17,865 nucleotides of DNA from JAWXUK01 sp044432725. GTDB lineage: Bacteria > Bacillota > Clostridia > Oscillospirales > Oscillospiraceae. This document shows positions 1-6,268 of the stretch, one piece after another. Numbering within the stretch: position 1 is the stretch's first letter; every line of letters starts with the position of its first letter. The stretch is taken from contig JAWXUL010000038.1 in the NCBI GenBank assembly GCA_044432725.1, positions 1-17,865 on the forward strand, read 5' to 3'. Under the pieces are notes generated by a model that ran no database searches, was not told the origin of the DNA, and was given only the letters and a program-made list of their open reading frames with translations. The position numbers were made by a program, and so were the translations under genes.

Positions 1-213
1 AAGAGGAATGTGATATTCCTCTTCTCTTGGGTATGGGTTGGCTTCTGCCATTTTTACTATATTTTCCACCATACTTTTTGCAGTTTTTATATTGCTTTTT
101 TCCTCAGCCTGTGGTACAATTTCTTTGTTAGTTTTATTTGACTGCTCCCCATCTACGCCAATAGATGGACTGGGAGTGGTCATTTCTTTTTGTGGGCCTA
201 AAATTTCTTTCAT
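1..213 (-). CDS. Partial gene, N-terminal 71 residues; possibly an element-encoded DnaC-like ATP-binding protein
   Basis: A minus-strand frame starts at ATG 213-211, eight bases or so after a perfect AAGGAGGT ribosome binding site (219-226 on the plus strand), and stays open to the window edge, so only the first 71 codons are visible. The peptide begins MKEILGPQKEMTTPSPS and later reads KTAKSMVENIVKMAEANPYP, a polar lead-in followed by a helix. No catalytic motif is in view. The NPYP-type lead-in and the adjacent HTH gene remind me of the start of DnaC-like helicase-loader ATPases on mobile elements, but that is a weak inference. The start is trustworthy because a decayed second copy at 1338-1523 shares the first 35 residues or so. 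It is probably co-transcribed with the HTH gene just upstream (33-base gap). Confidence 0.6.
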   Translation of the reverse strand, partial: MKEILGPQKEMTTPSPSIGVDGEQSNKTNKEIVPQAEEKSNIKTAKSMVENIVKMAEANPYPREEEYHIPL

Positions 214-246
214 TTTCTACCTCCTTTTCTTTTTAATAAGTAATTT

Positions 247-480
247 TTAGCTAGTTACTTGTGCGACCTCTTCAAAACCGTAGAATTTTTCAGAGAAGTA
301 ACGTCTGCTCACTCGTCCAGCAATTGTCATAAAACCTTTTGCCTCCAGTTCCTTGTTCATCTCACGCACCAAGCGATAAGAATGGGACTGGCTGATCTGT
401 AAAAGTTGTGCTACCTCTTTGGACGAAATGAATTGGGCTGGGAGTGCTTGGGTCTCGATGTTGTTTTGTTGTTGTTTCAT
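247..480 (-). CDS. Small helix-turn-helix DNA-binding protein of mobile-element type
   Basis: 77 residues. After a short polar tail, residues 18-52 form a winged-HTH/MerR-excisionase-like unit (FISSKEVAQLLQISQSHSYRL), then a KGFMTIAGRVSRRYF wing. This layout is common in small regulators or excisionase-like proteins beside replication or integration genes of Gram-positive elements. The start ATG at 480 has a TGAGGT ribosome binding site about 8 bases upstream. A strong promoter (TTGACA, 17 bp, TAATAT on the minus strand, 534-562) drives it, and a perfect palindrome lies right at the expected transcription start. It heads an operon with the partial gene at 1-213. A decayed copy of its 3' end lies at about 1560-1620. 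Role as regulator or excisionase is inferred from the fold only. Confidence 0.75.
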   Translation of the reverse strand: MKQQQNNIETQALPAQFISSKEVAQLLQISQSHSYRLVREMNKELEAKGFMTIAGRVSRRYFSEKFYGFEEVAQVTS

Positions 481-505
481 ATTTAGACCTCATTGTTAAA
501 ATTTT

Positions 506-526
506 TAGATACATTTTTTGTATCTA
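506..526. promoter_or_regulatory. Palindromic operator TAGATACA-N5-TGTATCTA
   Basis: A perfect 8+8 bp inverted repeat with a five-T spacer lies immediately downstream of the start point expected for the minus-strand HTH operon. The same half-site recurs at 551-556 (TGTATC, next to the minus-strand -35) and 604-609 (GATACA, overlapping the -10 of the plus-strand XRE gene). This is the usual layout of a repressor site controlling divergent promoters. The most likely binder is the XRE protein encoded at 647-1219 (inference). Confidence 0.65.
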
Positions 527-533
527 TGTTTTT

Positions 534-562
534 ATATTATCACGAATATTTGTATCTGTCAA
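534..562 (-). promoter_or_regulatory. Promoter for the HTH operon
   Basis: On the minus strand TTGACA (562-557), a 17-bp spacer and TAATAT (539-534) form a near-consensus sigma-70/SigA promoter about 55 bases before the HTH gene start. A TGTATC half-site (551-556) abuts the -35 box. Confidence 0.7.
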
Positions 563-582
563 TAGGGGAATGAAAATTTTTC

Positions 583-611
583 TTGCTTTTTTTAACTAAT
601 AGTGATACAAT
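583..611 (+). promoter_or_regulatory. Promoter for the XRE regulator
   Basis: TTGCTT (583-588), a 17-bp spacer and TACAAT (606-611). The -10 box overlaps a GATACA half-site (604-609), so a repressor bound there would block this promoter, consistent with autoregulation. Confidence 0.6.
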
Positions 612-646
612 TAAACTGTTAAGAGAATTGTAAGGTGGTGTTTAGA

Positions 647-1219
647 TTGACAATTGGTAAAAAAATAGCATTTTTTCGTAAAAAAGCTGGGATGACGCAA
701 AAAAAATTGTCTGAATTGTCTGGTGTCAGTGAAATTTCAATCAGGAAGTATGAAGCTGGTGACAGAAACCCAAAACAAAATCAAATAAAAAAATTGGCTC
801 GTGCAATGGAGATAACAGAAGCTCTTTTTAGTGATTCGCAAGTGAGAACAGATTATTTTCAAACTGTAGGAGATTTTATGAAGGGATATTTCGAATTAAA
901 GAATAAAATGGATATCAAACTTGTTACAGTGAAAGATATTGACGAAAATGATAATGAAATTGAAAAAACGGCTGTAATCTTTGAAAATGCTACAATTTTA
1001 GAGAATTTACAAGGACTGGAACTTTTTCAGAGATATATAGATACAAGTAAAAAAGACATACGAGAAAATCCAGATACAGAAGAGGCACAAAAGCATTGGT
1101 CAGCATTGAATGAAGAAACGATTCTTTTAGGAACTTTAATGCGTAAAAGAATGATGGCGCAAGAGGAGCCGCTTGTGGATTGTTTGAAATTTGTTCGAGA
1201 TTTAACTGATGAAGAGTAA
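647..1219 (+). CDS. XRE-family HTH transcriptional regulator, repressor-like
   Basis: The N-terminal Cro/CI-type helix-turn-helix spans about residues 1-60, with the signature GKKIAFFRKKAGMTQKKLSEL and SGVSEISIRKYEAGDRNP. The remaining 130 residues are charged, helical and unrecognised, ending in LVDCLKFVRDLTDEE. I start it at TTG 647 (190 residues) because AAGGTGGTG (632-640) is the only good ribosome binding site. The in-frame GTG codons at 635 and 638 lie inside that site. It is divergent from the HTH operon and shares a control region holding four GATACA/TGTATC half-sites, one on its own -10. It is therefore probably the immunity-type repressor of this element, acting on itself and on the divergent replication genes. 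No peptidase or LexA-like cleavage domain is seen. Confidence 0.8.
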   Translation: MTIGKKIAFFRKKAGMTQKKLSELSGVSEISIRKYEAGDRNPKQNQIKKLARAMEITEALFSDSQVRTDYFQTVGDFMKGYFELKNKMDIKLVTVKDIDENDNEIEKTAVIFENATILENLQGLELFQRYIDTSKKDIRENPDTEEAQKHWSALNEETILLGTLMRKRMMAQEEPLVDCLKFVRDLTDEE

Positions 1220-1337
1220 ATATAACTTGATGTAATTTCTGTAATACTCGGAAACTTTAAAATATCCTTTTTTCAGGACAAAAAATCACTTTCTATCAAA
1301 AAAGTTATTTCTCCTTAAAATTATCTTTAAATAATCT

Positions 1338-1523
1338 TTAGATTTCTGGTTTCTGGCGCGATGGACCAGTGAACCGATACTTTTCTATTAGAAATTTGGA
1401 CTCGATTTCTTTACTGGATTGTGGTACAATATCAATGTTGTTGTGAATTGACTGCTCCCCATCTGCTCCAATAGATGGACTGAGAGTGGTCTTTTCCTTT
1501 TGTGGGGCTATAAATTCTTTCAT
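1338..1523 (-). pseudogene. Decayed, internally deleted copy of the gene at 1-213
   Basis: This 61-residue frame starts MKEFIAPQKEKTTLSPS and matches the first 35 residues or so of the gene at the left edge (shared PSPSIG/LSPSIG, DGEQS, IVPQ). It then departs into a short unrelated-looking tail ending FTGPSRQKPEI. Its start has lost the AAGGAGGT site present in the other copy (only GGATA remains). The DNA identity to 111-316 runs at a constant offset of about 1310 bases through the spacer and into the end of the HTH gene. I read it as a duplicate that suffered an internal deletion, joining an N-terminal and a C-terminal piece. It is probably not functional. Confidence 0.6.
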
Positions 1524-1620
1524 TTTCTGTATCCATTCTTTTTAATCAGTTATTTTTAGCCTACCTCCTTGAATTGATCTTAAAACTATAGAATTTTCTA
1601 TGAAATGGCTCTACTCACTT
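1421..1620 (-). repeat. Degenerate direct repeat of 111-316
   Basis: Blocks such as GTGGTACAAT, ACTGCTCCCCATCT and AATAGATGGACTG recur at a fixed 1310-base offset, and similarity fades out near ACTCACT at about 1620. It covers the 5' end of the left-edge gene plus the 3' tail of the HTH gene, the latter full of changes (remnant at about 1560-1620). Confidence 0.7.
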
Positions 1621-1842
1621 AACTTACAATCGTCTTAAAGGTTGTTGCGAAGTCGTTTCATTCATAAATTTGCTTATCATTAATAATAAGAATGGCATAG
1701 AGTTTCTCATATATAGAATCGTCCTGTCATACATAAACGGGTGATTTTGAACTAATTCAATCCAATACATATTTGATACCAATTCTGCACAGAATAACCT
1801 CAGCATAACAGTAAAATAAATTAAGATTGCGATGGTATCAAC
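1621..1842. other. Gene-free spacer
   Basis: AT-rich. I see no recognisable gene, hairpin or convincing promoter. A minus-strand frame crosses it into the crotonase gene but has no family resemblance and no ribosome binding site worth naming. It may hold decayed element DNA, since it continues directly from the degenerate repeat. The spacer from 1220 to 1337 is likewise empty. Confidence 0.4.
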
Positions 1843-2688
1843 ATGACAAACACAAATTTCAAAACATTTACGGTAAAACAAGTAAAAGCAGTCCTCAACG
1901 TGGTTTTTGACTTCCCACCAGTAAACATCCAAGGTGAAGCCATGATAGCCGACCTAAATCTTCTTGCCACACAGCTAGAAACGGACAAAACAATCAAAGT
2001 TGTGGTGTTTTCTTCAGCAAATCCAGAATTTTTTATCGCACATGCAGATGTAAACATGCTTCAGCACCTCTCCACTCAAGCCGTACCTCGGGACAAAGTA
2101 CAGCTTGACCCACTTGCTTTGGTTTTGGACAGAATCAGTAAGCTACCCCAAGCCACCATTGCCCAAATCGAAGGATATGCCCGTGGGGGAGGTCACGAAT
2201 TCGCCCTCGCTTGCGACATGCGTTTTGCCGCCAGAGGGAAAGCAATTTTCATGCAAATGGAAGTCGGTATGGGAATTTTACCCTGTGGGGGTGGTTCAGT
2301 CCGTCTTGCACGGCAAGTTGGACTAGGAAAAGCACTGGAAATCATCCTCAGCGGGAAAGATTTCAATGCAGATGAAGCTGAAGCACTTGGGACCATCAAC
2401 AAGGCATTAGAGCCAGATAAAATTGGCCTGTATGTGGCAGAATTGGCGGATAGAATCTCACAATTCCCCTCAGAATCCATCACTGCTTGCAAGAAAACAG
2501 TGTATGCCTCCCAAGATTTGCCCATAGAACAGGCATTATTAGAGGAAACCTATTGGCTTTATCAGGCAACCAGCCAAACTCCTGCCGTAAAACGATTCAC
2601 CTTAGCAGCACAAACAGGATTTCAGGACAAAGTGGCAAACCAGAAAAATTTCCAGACACTGTTGATGGGACTGCAAGAAGTAAAATAA
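1843..2688 (+). CDS. Enoyl-CoA hydratase/isomerase (crotonase) family protein
   Basis: 281 residues, the usual length for a single-domain crotonase. Family features are visible: the first oxyanion-hole segment around FFIAHADVNML (residues 63-73), the second at YARGGGHEFALACD (112-125), and both catalytic acids of hydratases at E119 (GGGHE) and E140 (MEVGMG). The LPCGGGSVRLARQVG stretch follows. Retention of both glutamates favours true hydratase-type chemistry on an acyl-CoA thioester rather than a non-catalytic relative. The substrate cannot be told. The start is less sure, because only a weak GATGG lies upstream of ATG 1843. It stands alone, between element remnants and the DUF1848 gene, with a strong terminator directly after it, so it is a single-gene unit and may be cargo. 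No other fatty-acid gene is in the window. Confidence 0.85.
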   Translation: MTNTNFKTFTVKQVKAVLNVVFDFPPVNIQGEAMIADLNLLATQLETDKTIKVVVFSSANPEFFIAHADVNMLQHLSTQAVPRDKVQLDPLALVLDRISKLPQATIAQIEGYARGGGHEFALACDMRFAARGKAIFMQMEVGMGILPCGGGSVRLARQVGLGKALEIILSGKDFNADEAEALGTINKALEPDKIGLYVAELADRISQFPSESITACKKTVYASQDLPIEQALLEETYWLYQATSQTPAVKRFTLAAQTGFQDKVANQKNFQTLLMGLQEVK

Positions 2689-2694
2689 TCAATC

Positions 2695-2733
2695 ATCACC
2701 TAAAATCAATTGATTTTGGGTGATTTTCTTTTT
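2695..2733 (+). terminator. Rho-independent terminator of the crotonase gene
   Basis: The arms ATCACCTAAAATC (2695-2707) and GATTTTGGGTGAT (2712-2724) pair with a single T-G wobble around AATT and are followed by a T-rich run (2725-2733). It begins six bases after the crotonase stop codon. Confidence 0.85.
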
Positions 2734-2769
2734 CATGATGTGAATTCATGTAAAAATATAGAAATGCTC

Positions 2770-2798
2770 TTGCTAAGTAAGGGAAATTATGCTACAAT
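2770..2798 (+). promoter_or_regulatory. Promoter of the DUF1848 gene
   Basis: TTGCTA (2770-2775), a 17-bp spacer and an extended -10 TGC-TACAAT (2793-2798). It overlaps an in-frame ATG at 2789, which therefore would lie upstream of the transcript start. This supports ATG 2822 as the translation start. Confidence 0.7.
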
Positions 2799-2821
2799 AT
2801 AGAAAAAAAGGGGATGTGTCT

Positions 2822-3757
2822 ATGATTATTAGTGCTAGTCGTCGCAGTGACATCCCAGCTTTCTATTCTGAATGGTTTTTCAACAGATTGAAAGAAGGTT
2901 TTGTCCTTGTGCGAAATCCTAGAAACTCGAAACAAATCAGCCACATTTCCCTTGCCAAAGATGTGGTAGACGGCTTTGTTTTTTGGACGAAAAATCCTTT
3001 TCCCATGATGAATCGATTGGAAGAACTAGCAGATTATCCCTTTTATGTTCAATTTTCCTTGAATCCTTACGGAAAAGAGGTGGAAGTAAATGTACCCTCC
3101 AAAAATGATATTCTCATCCCAACCTTTCAAAAACTATCTAATATGTTAGGGAAAGAGAGGGCTATGTGGCGATATGACCCTATTTTGTTCAATAAAAAGT
3201 ACACATTAGACTACCACATAGAATATTTTCGCCGTCTTGCTGAAACTCTAAGCACTTACACAAATACTTGTACAATTAGTTTTCTGGATTTGTATAAAAG
3301 CACAACCACTAATGGGAAATCACTAGGATTTATACCAGAAACTGAAGAACAAGTCCATATCTTAATGGAATCTTTCTCTAAAACAGCAAAAAATACTGGC
3401 ATTTCCTTGCAATCATGTGCAGAAGAAATGGATTTGAGCCAATACAATGTTCCCCATGGGCAGTGTATCGATTTGAAAAAAATAGAGAAAATCACTGGTT
3501 ATCCTCTCAATATTGCACAAGATAAGAACCAAAGACCATTTTGTGCTTGTACTTCTAGCATAGACATCGGAATGTATGACAGTTGCAACCACGGATGCCT
3601 ATATTGTTATGCAAATTCAAGCCAAAATGCGGTGGTATATAATATGCGACATCATAACCCTAAGTCACCACTTCTTTTTGGTACTGTGCAAAGTGATGAC
3701 GTGGTGAAGGAGAGGGAAGTGTTTTCTTGTCGAGATGAGCAGATGAGATTGTACTGA
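2822..3757 (+). CDS. DUF1848 family protein, radical-SAM-like
   Basis: 311 residues from ATG 2822, beginning MIISASRRSDIPAFYSEW, the hallmark N-terminus of DUF1848. AAAGGGGATG precedes this ATG at proper distance, while an earlier in-frame ATG (2789) sits inside the promoter. The C-terminal third carries a cysteine cluster: C241 and C243, then C255-x3-C259-x2-C262 followed by YAN, a canonical CX3CX2C pattern that would ligate a 4Fe-4S cluster. DUF1848 proteins resemble DNA-repair photolyase/SplB-like radical SAM enzymes, but no reaction or substrate is established that I can name. Flanked by its own promoter and a hairpin at 3761-3796, it is probably a single-gene unit. Function remains unassigned; family membership is secure. 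Confidence 0.88.
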   Translation: MIISASRRSDIPAFYSEWFFNRLKEGFVLVRNPRNSKQISHISLAKDVVDGFVFWTKNPFPMMNRLEELADYPFYVQFSLNPYGKEVEVNVPSKNDILIPTFQKLSNMLGKERAMWRYDPILFNKKYTLDYHIEYFRRLAETLSTYTNTCTISFLDLYKSTTTNGKSLGFIPETEEQVHILMESFSKTAKNTGISLQSCAEEMDLSQYNVPHGQCIDLKKIEKITGYPLNIAQDKNQRPFCACTSSIDIGMYDSCNHGCLYCYANSSQNAVVYNMRHHNPKSPLLFGTVQSDDVVKEREVFSCRDEQMRLY

Positions 3758-3796
3758 AAAAATCCCCTCTTACTTCATGAAAAGCAAGAGGGGATT
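3757..3796 (-). terminator. Terminator of the integrase-mobilisation operon
   Basis: AATCCCCTCTT (3761-3771) and AAGAGGGGATT (3786-3796) form a perfect 11-bp stem. Read on the minus strand it is followed by a run of six T (3762-3757), so it ends the operon coming from 4104. On the plus strand it could also trap DUF1848 transcripts, though the T-run there is poor. Confidence 0.8.
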
Positions 3797-3804
3797 GTAT
3801 AAAG

Positions 3805-4104
3805 TTAGTTTTCGTCTTTATTCACTGTGATTTTAGCCAATAGCTCCAATAAATAGGTCATTTTCTCCATATCTTCTCCTTGTTCCAGAGCAATTCTCAG
3901 TTTCCCTAACTCCACACTGAGTCGGTCACTTTGGAATTTGCCACCAGATACCTCTAATCTTTGGTGCAAACAAGATTGGATAAAATATTCACCTTTAGGA
4001 AGTCCAGTGACCAAGATTTTTGCATTGATTTCAGCCTTTTCCTCTGAAGTGGCACGAAAATTGATGATTTCACTGCGTTTTCTTCTATCATTGGTACAAC
4101 TCAT
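3805..4104 (-). CDS. MobC/ribbon-helix-helix-like mobilisation protein
   Basis: 99 residues. The N-terminus (KRSEIINFRATSEEKAEINAKI) looks like the beta-strand and first helix of a ribbon-helix-helix fold, followed by a helical tail (GEYFIQSCLHQRL), as in small plasmid/IME MobC-type relaxosome accessory proteins that help a relaxase at oriT. It overlaps the upstream integrase by four bases (ATGA), so it is translationally coupled to it, and a strong terminator follows its stop. No relaxase, oriT or coupling protein is visible in the window, so it is either an orphan of a degraded mobilisable element or acts with a relaxase elsewhere. It could instead serve as an integrase-associated regulator; the fold is clearer than the role. 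Confidence 0.65.
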   Translation of the reverse strand: MSCTNDRRKRSEIINFRATSEEKAEINAKILVTGLPKGEYFIQSCLHQRLEVSGGKFQSDRLSVELGKLRIALEQGEDMEKMTYLLELLAKITVNKDEN

Positions 4105-5165
4105 AATTCCACCATATAGATTTCTTCCAAACGATTTGCCAATTTCTCTTGTTTATTCGGGTAAAGGTGACTGTACGTGTTTAAAGTTGTCTCAACTTTT
4201 TCATGCCCAAGGCGTTCAGCAACCTCTAAAGGACTAAAACCCATCTCGACGAGGAGAGATGCGTGGCTGTGGCGGATGTCATGGACGCGAATCTTTGGTA
4301 GACCTGCTAACTTCGCCCCTCTGGACATTTCACTTTCTACAAAACTTTTAGATAACGGGAAAATTCTTTCATTGTCTTTAACCTTATATAAAGTTTCAAA
4401 ATACTCCTTCAAGTCAGTGACTAGAAAATCAGGAATATACACCACACGATTGCTTTTTGGTGTTTTAGGGTCAGTAATCACATCTGTTTTGTTCAATCTT
4501 TGGTAAGATTTTGACACAGAGATTGTTTTCTTCTCTAAATTTACGTCACCACGTGTCAAAGCGAGGAGTTCACCAATACGCAAGCCAGTCCAGTATAGAG
4601 TCATAAAAATTACATAGGACTTTTGCTTGTCCATCAAACAGTTGGAAAATTCTTCAAACTCTTGTTTCGTCCAAAATTGCATTGCTTCAGCCTTATTTTT
4701 CCCCATGCTCCCAGCTTTGGCTGCTGGATTACTTTTTAAATCGTAATATTTCACAGCATAATTAAAAATCGCAGAAATTTGATTGTGTATGGAACGGAGA
4801 TAGGTAGGGGAGTAGTCCATTTTCATCAGCTCAGCTTGCCACTGACGAATATCCACAGGTTTGATATCACAGAGCGGCTTTTTCCCAAAATAGGGGAGTA
4901 TTTTCAGCTCAATTAGGTGCTTTTTGTTTGCCATGGTATGCTCACGGAGACGTGTTGCCATATCTTTATAATAAAGCTGAACAAACTCTTCAAAATTCAT
5001 GGTGCAATCGTCCTGCTTTGTGGTAAGGAACACACGAAGCCATTCCTCTGCCTCTCGCTTGGTTGCGAAGCCTCGCTTGGTTGACTTCACATTTTTTCCT
5101 TGCCAATCTCTATATCTGTATTGAATCAGCCATTTACCTGTTTTTGTATCCTTTTGTGCTTTCAT
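4101..5165 (-). CDS. Tyrosine recombinase (integrase) of Arm/AP2 type
   Basis: 354 residues with the three classical parts: an Arm-DNA-binding domain (about 1-50, GKWLIQYRYRDWQGK), a SAM-like core-binding domain (about 55-145) and a catalytic domain (about 160-340). The active-site set is complete: R196 (TGLRIGEL), K237, H295 and R298 (HDIRH), H321 (RLGHE) and nucleophile Y331 (NTYSH). It should therefore be able to integrate and excise DNA by strand exchange through a 3'-phosphotyrosine. ATG 5165 has an AGGAGGA site at good spacing. It is followed by the coupled MobC-like gene, typical of an integrative mobilisable element. No intact excisionase gene lies upstream. Repeated GAGTAC motifs at 5416-5583 are candidate arm-binding sites. 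Confidence 0.92.
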   Translation of the reverse strand: MKAQKDTKTGKWLIQYRYRDWQGKNVKSTKRGFATKREAEEWLRVFLTTKQDDCTMNFEEFVQLYYKDMATRLREHTMANKKHLIELKILPYFGKKPLCDIKPVDIRQWQAELMKMDYSPTYLRSIHNQISAIFNYAVKYYDLKSNPAAKAGSMGKNKAEAMQFWTKQEFEEFSNCLMDKQKSYVIFMTLYWTGLRIGELLALTRGDVNLEKKTISVSKSYQRLNKTDVITDPKTPKSNRVVYIPDFLVTDLKEYFETLYKVKDNERIFPLSKSFVESEMSRGAKLAGLPKIRVHDIRHSHASLLVEMGFSPLEVAERLGHEKVETTLNTYSHLYPNKQEKLANRLEEIYMVEL

Positions 5166-5415
5166 AAAATTCCTCCTGTAGTAACTAATTCTGTTCTTCA
5201 GTGAGAAATTCAGCCAAGTAGGTGAGTGCTATTTCTTCATGAAGATTCTTTGGTCATATCGTCATGATTTTAGAAAGATTAAGGGTAAAATAGCTTAAAA
5301 AAGAAAATAATTCACATTATTTATATTATTATGAATGAAGGCATAATTCATCTTTTTACGTTCTATTTTTCAAAATTACTTTCCAACTTTTGAGGAAGGT
5401 TTTCTGGCCTGCTCT

Positions 5416-5583
5416 TGTACTCAAAAAATTTTTTCTTCCTTGATGATTTTCCAATATCTTCTATGATACAATGGCTTTGAGTACAGAAATTTTAGAGATA
5501 AATTAGCCCCTATCCTCCTTTCCTTGAAAAAGTTGAGTACCTCTAGTCGCCATTTTGCAAAAAGTGCACTCATTTTGTACTCA
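5416..5583. repeat. Four GAGTAC motifs as two inverted pairs
   Basis: TGTACTCAAA (5416-5425) and TTTGAGTACA (5476-5485) are perfect 10-bp inverted copies; TTGAGTAC (5533-5540) and GTACTCA (5577-5583) are a second pair of the same word. They lie 250-420 bases upstream of the integrase start, where arm-type binding sites or an attachment site could be. Binding is inference. Confidence 0.45.
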
Positions 5584-5589
5584 CAACAT

Positions 5590-5632
5590 AAAAAAATCCC
5601 TCAAAACCCTTGAAAATACAGGGTTTTGAGGG
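5590..5632 (-). terminator. Orphan rho-independent terminator
   Basis: A perfect 13-bp stem, CCCTCAAAACCCT (5598-5610) and AGGGTTTTGAGGG (5620-5632), is followed on the minus strand by a T-run (5597-5591). No intact minus-strand gene lies upstream of it. Only a short coding-like tail (about 5677-5760) is there, so it is probably the remnant of a lost gene. Confidence 0.8.
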
Positions 5633-5909
5633 AAAGTGCATTACTCCCACTCTTCAGAATCAATGTTTATTTGGCTCTTTTCATAACTTTTTCGAGGGAG
5701 TTTTTACCCATATTCTCAAATATCATTCGCAAAATTCTACGTTGTAAAATCTTTTAGAATCAAAAAAGAATCAGTGAAAATAAAACATCTCCAAAAAGTT
5801 ACAGACAGGTTTTGGTGTATTTACCACACAACCACCTGACTTATTCATCATACACCATAAGCTTTTCAGCGTCAATAGTTTTTTGAAAATTACTGAATAA
5901 AAGTTTCGT

Positions 5910-5938
5910 TTGCATAGTATAGGTGACTGTGGTATAAT
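5910..5938 (+). promoter_or_regulatory. Promoter of the DUF4258-YgiT operon
   Basis: TTGCAT (5910-5915), a 17-bp spacer and TATAAT (5933-5938) preceded by an extended TGG. AGGTGA occurs at 5921-5926 between the boxes and again at 5947-5952, where it is the ribosome binding site. Confidence 0.75.
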
Positions 5939-5956
5939 TGAAACAGAGGTGATACA

Positions 5957-6268
5957 ATGGAACTGGAAGCAATACGACGACTAGCGTCAGAAGAAAAAAT
6001 CGAAGTCACCCACCATGTTCAATTAAGATTATATCAAAGAGAAATTAAACTGGACCAAGTGCTAGAAGTAATAAAAGTGGGTAAAATAATTGAAAGCTAC
6101 CCAGATGACACCCCAACACCAAGCTATTTAATACTAGGATTTCTGGAGGATGGTCGTCCTCTCCACGTTGTCTGTGGCTTGGGAGAGGTTTTATGGTTTA
6201 TTACAGCTTACTGGCCAAGTTTGGAGATTTGGGAGGAAGATTTTGAAACTAGGAGGGAAAAATCATGA
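5957..6268 (+). CDS. DUF4258 protein, probable toxin of a type II toxin-antitoxin pair
   Basis: 103 residues. The DUF4258 pattern is clear: an early histidine/arginine segment THHVQLRLYQREI (residues 18-30), a central VGKIIESYPDDTPTPSYLIL strand region (51-70), and GRPLHVVCGL (76-85), a RelE/MqsR-like small beta-alpha layout. Proteins of this family regularly pair with YgiT-type zinc-finger proteins. The toxin role, likely an mRNA-directed ribonuclease, is inferred from that pairing and not shown here. ATG 5957 follows AGAGGTGAT and a near-consensus promoter. Its TGA stop overlaps the ATG of the antitoxin by four bases, giving the toxin-first order seen in mqsRA. A strong terminator closes the two-gene operon. 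Confidence 0.85.
   Translation: MELEAIRRLASEEKIEVTHHVQLRLYQREIKLDQVLEVIKVGKIIESYPDDTPTPSYLILGFLEDGRPLHVVCGLGEVLWFITAYWPSLEIWEEDFETRREKS

Larger units (their letters stand above)
5166..5956. other. Long intergenic region with repeats, relics and signals
   Basis: No intact gene. Just upstream of the integrase a minus-strand reading frame ends in LHEEIALTYLAEFLTEEQN (stop near 5187) but is closed upstream by a stop codon. It looks like the tail of a lost small gene. Then come AT-rich DNA (5281-5400), four GAGTAC motifs (5416-5583), a strong minus-strand terminator (5590-5632), and a further minus-strand tail (about 5677-5760, ending EKVMKRAK) closed upstream by a stop. Last are the inverted repeat TGGTGTAT (5813-5820)/ATACACCA (5850-5857) and the toxin-antitoxin promoter. 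The picture is of a decayed junction between the integrase module and the toxin-antitoxin operon. Confidence 0.5.

Noticed and set aside
38..250. Plus-strand hydrophobic reading frame of 70 codons
   Set aside because: It lies opposite the partial minus-strand gene that has a perfect ribosome binding site and a recognisable duplicate; no ribosome binding site of its own.
1258..1290. Weak TCCT-TTTTTC-AGGA hairpin after the XRE gene
   Set aside because: The stem is only four base pairs and there is no GC-rich stem, so it is not a credible terminator.
1624..1932. Minus-strand frame of 102 codons ending in TSQQPLRRL
   Set aside because: It overlaps the start of the crotonase gene, resembles no family I know and lacks a ribosome binding site. 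Its 3' part could be a relic of element DNA but cannot be supported.
5300..5360. AT-rich stretch with several ATTCAT/ATGAAT words as a replication origin
   Set aside because: No iteron spacing, no replication initiator gene beside it and no DnaA-box series; ordinary AT-rich spacer is the simpler reading.
3757..5603. AAAAAATCCC(C)TC at 3757 and at 5591 flanking the integrase module, as attachment-site repeats
   Set aside because: Both are the T-tract plus stem base of minus-strand terminators, and they differ by one base in a short word, so chance similarity of terminators explains them.
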